From: Flavobacterium ginsengisoli
GTDB taxonomy: Bacteria > Bacteroidota > Bacteroidia > Flavobacteriales > Flavobacteriaceae
Length of the DNA: 64,000 nucleotides
Direction of reading: 5' to 3'
NCBI RefSeq assembly: GCF_029625315.1
Contig: NZ_CP121110.1
Coordinates: 3,109,001-3,173,000 of the forward strand
Made by a program: the position numbers and the translations under genes. This document shows positions 63,825-64,000 of this stretch, piece after piece (the first letter of the stretch is position 1; every line of letters starts with the position of its first letter). The notes under the pieces are model-generated. The model did not search any database, was not told where the DNA came from, and saw nothing but the letters and a program-made list of their open reading frames with translations.

Positions 63825-64000
63825 TCGGTTTCTTTTTTAATATTTTGTGCTTTATAAAGCAAATCTGTCGCCTGAAACAATTTGCGTTTCAAGATCGGAC
63901 TAAAATTAGGGTTTTCTTTTAAGAATCTTTGCACTTCATCAAAAGCAAATTTCGACGAATATTTCCCAACCGTATTATCCAGCCAGTCTTTTGGAAAGAA
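63821..64000 (-). CDS. partial gene upstream of the DUF58 gene, product not identified
   Basis: The frame enters from the right edge and reads FFPKDWLDNTVGKYSSKFAFDEV...RFLKENPNFSPILKRKLFQATDLLYKAQNIKKETE with a TGA at 63821-63823 that overlaps the DUF58 ATG. Only about 59 residues are visible, helical and charged. MoxR would be expected in many related operons, but this tail is not recognisably MoxR. Confidence 0.6.
   Translation of the reverse strand, partial: FFPKDWLDNTVGKYSSKFAFDEVQRFLKENPNFSPILKRKLFQATDLLYKAQNIKKETE

Overview
The window looks like chromosome of a Bacteroidota member, most likely a Flavobacterium. Base composition is AT-rich. Several promoters fit the Bacteroidota TTG-N19-20-TAnnTTTG pattern. 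Lipoproteins, a TonB-dependent receptor, a SusB-type GH97 enzyme, M56/BlaI pairs and the mevalonate pathway with a UbiA prenyltransferase all fit that group. No prophage, rRNA operon, CRISPR array or classical insertion sequence was seen.

Layout. 1-10941: starch and maltose use on the + strand (MFS sugar transporter, beta-phosphoglucomutase, maltose phosphorylase, GH97 alpha-glucosidase, esterase, two GH13 amylases). 11124-17775: glycerophosphodiesterase, HI0933-type flavoprotein, phosphoglycolate phosphatase-like HAD, two paralogous lipoproteins, a Crp/Fnr regulator and an MBL-fold hydrolase. 17849-25574: a carboxypeptidase-regulatory-domain protein, TPR protein, TspO, then an isoprenoid block (mvaD, a toxin-antitoxin pair, mevalonate kinase, DUF502, UbiA prenyltransferase) ending with a pseudouridine synthase. 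25743-36265: small housekeeping genes including a glycosyltransferase/flippase pair, ruvC, hemW, a GxxExxY nuclease-like gene, a cyclase and DUF4407. 36505-44419: TonB receptor plus beta-propeller phytase, pckA, DUF423 and a saccharopine dehydrogenase-like gene. 44586-50683: an overlapping BlaI/M56 signalling operon and a peptidase. 50794-56196: tRNA-Leu, XRE, GIY-YIG, TetR, a metallopeptidase and a HAD gene. 56548-61712: an EmrAB/TolC-type efflux operon with an AraC regulator. 61975-64000: two tRNA-Asp genes and the start of a DUF58 operon.

Three things stand out. (1) Ten genes have broken reading frames in this sequence. Nine of the thirteen inferred lesions are single-base insertions inside what would otherwise be GCWGC. 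That pattern suggests methylation-linked sequencing error rather than gene decay. I annotate these genes at full length and give the break points. (2) Intergenic DNA is filled with long imperfect palindromes of several families, some nested in each other. One palindrome carries a GxxExxY (PD-(D/E)XK-like) gene between 39-nt terminal inverted repeats, suggesting that this gene belongs to a palindromic mobile unit. (3) A 27-nt relative of these repeats lies in the same reading frame inside two unrelated coding sequences, mvaD and the cyclase gene.

All calls come from reading the sequence and remembered family features. No database search was run.
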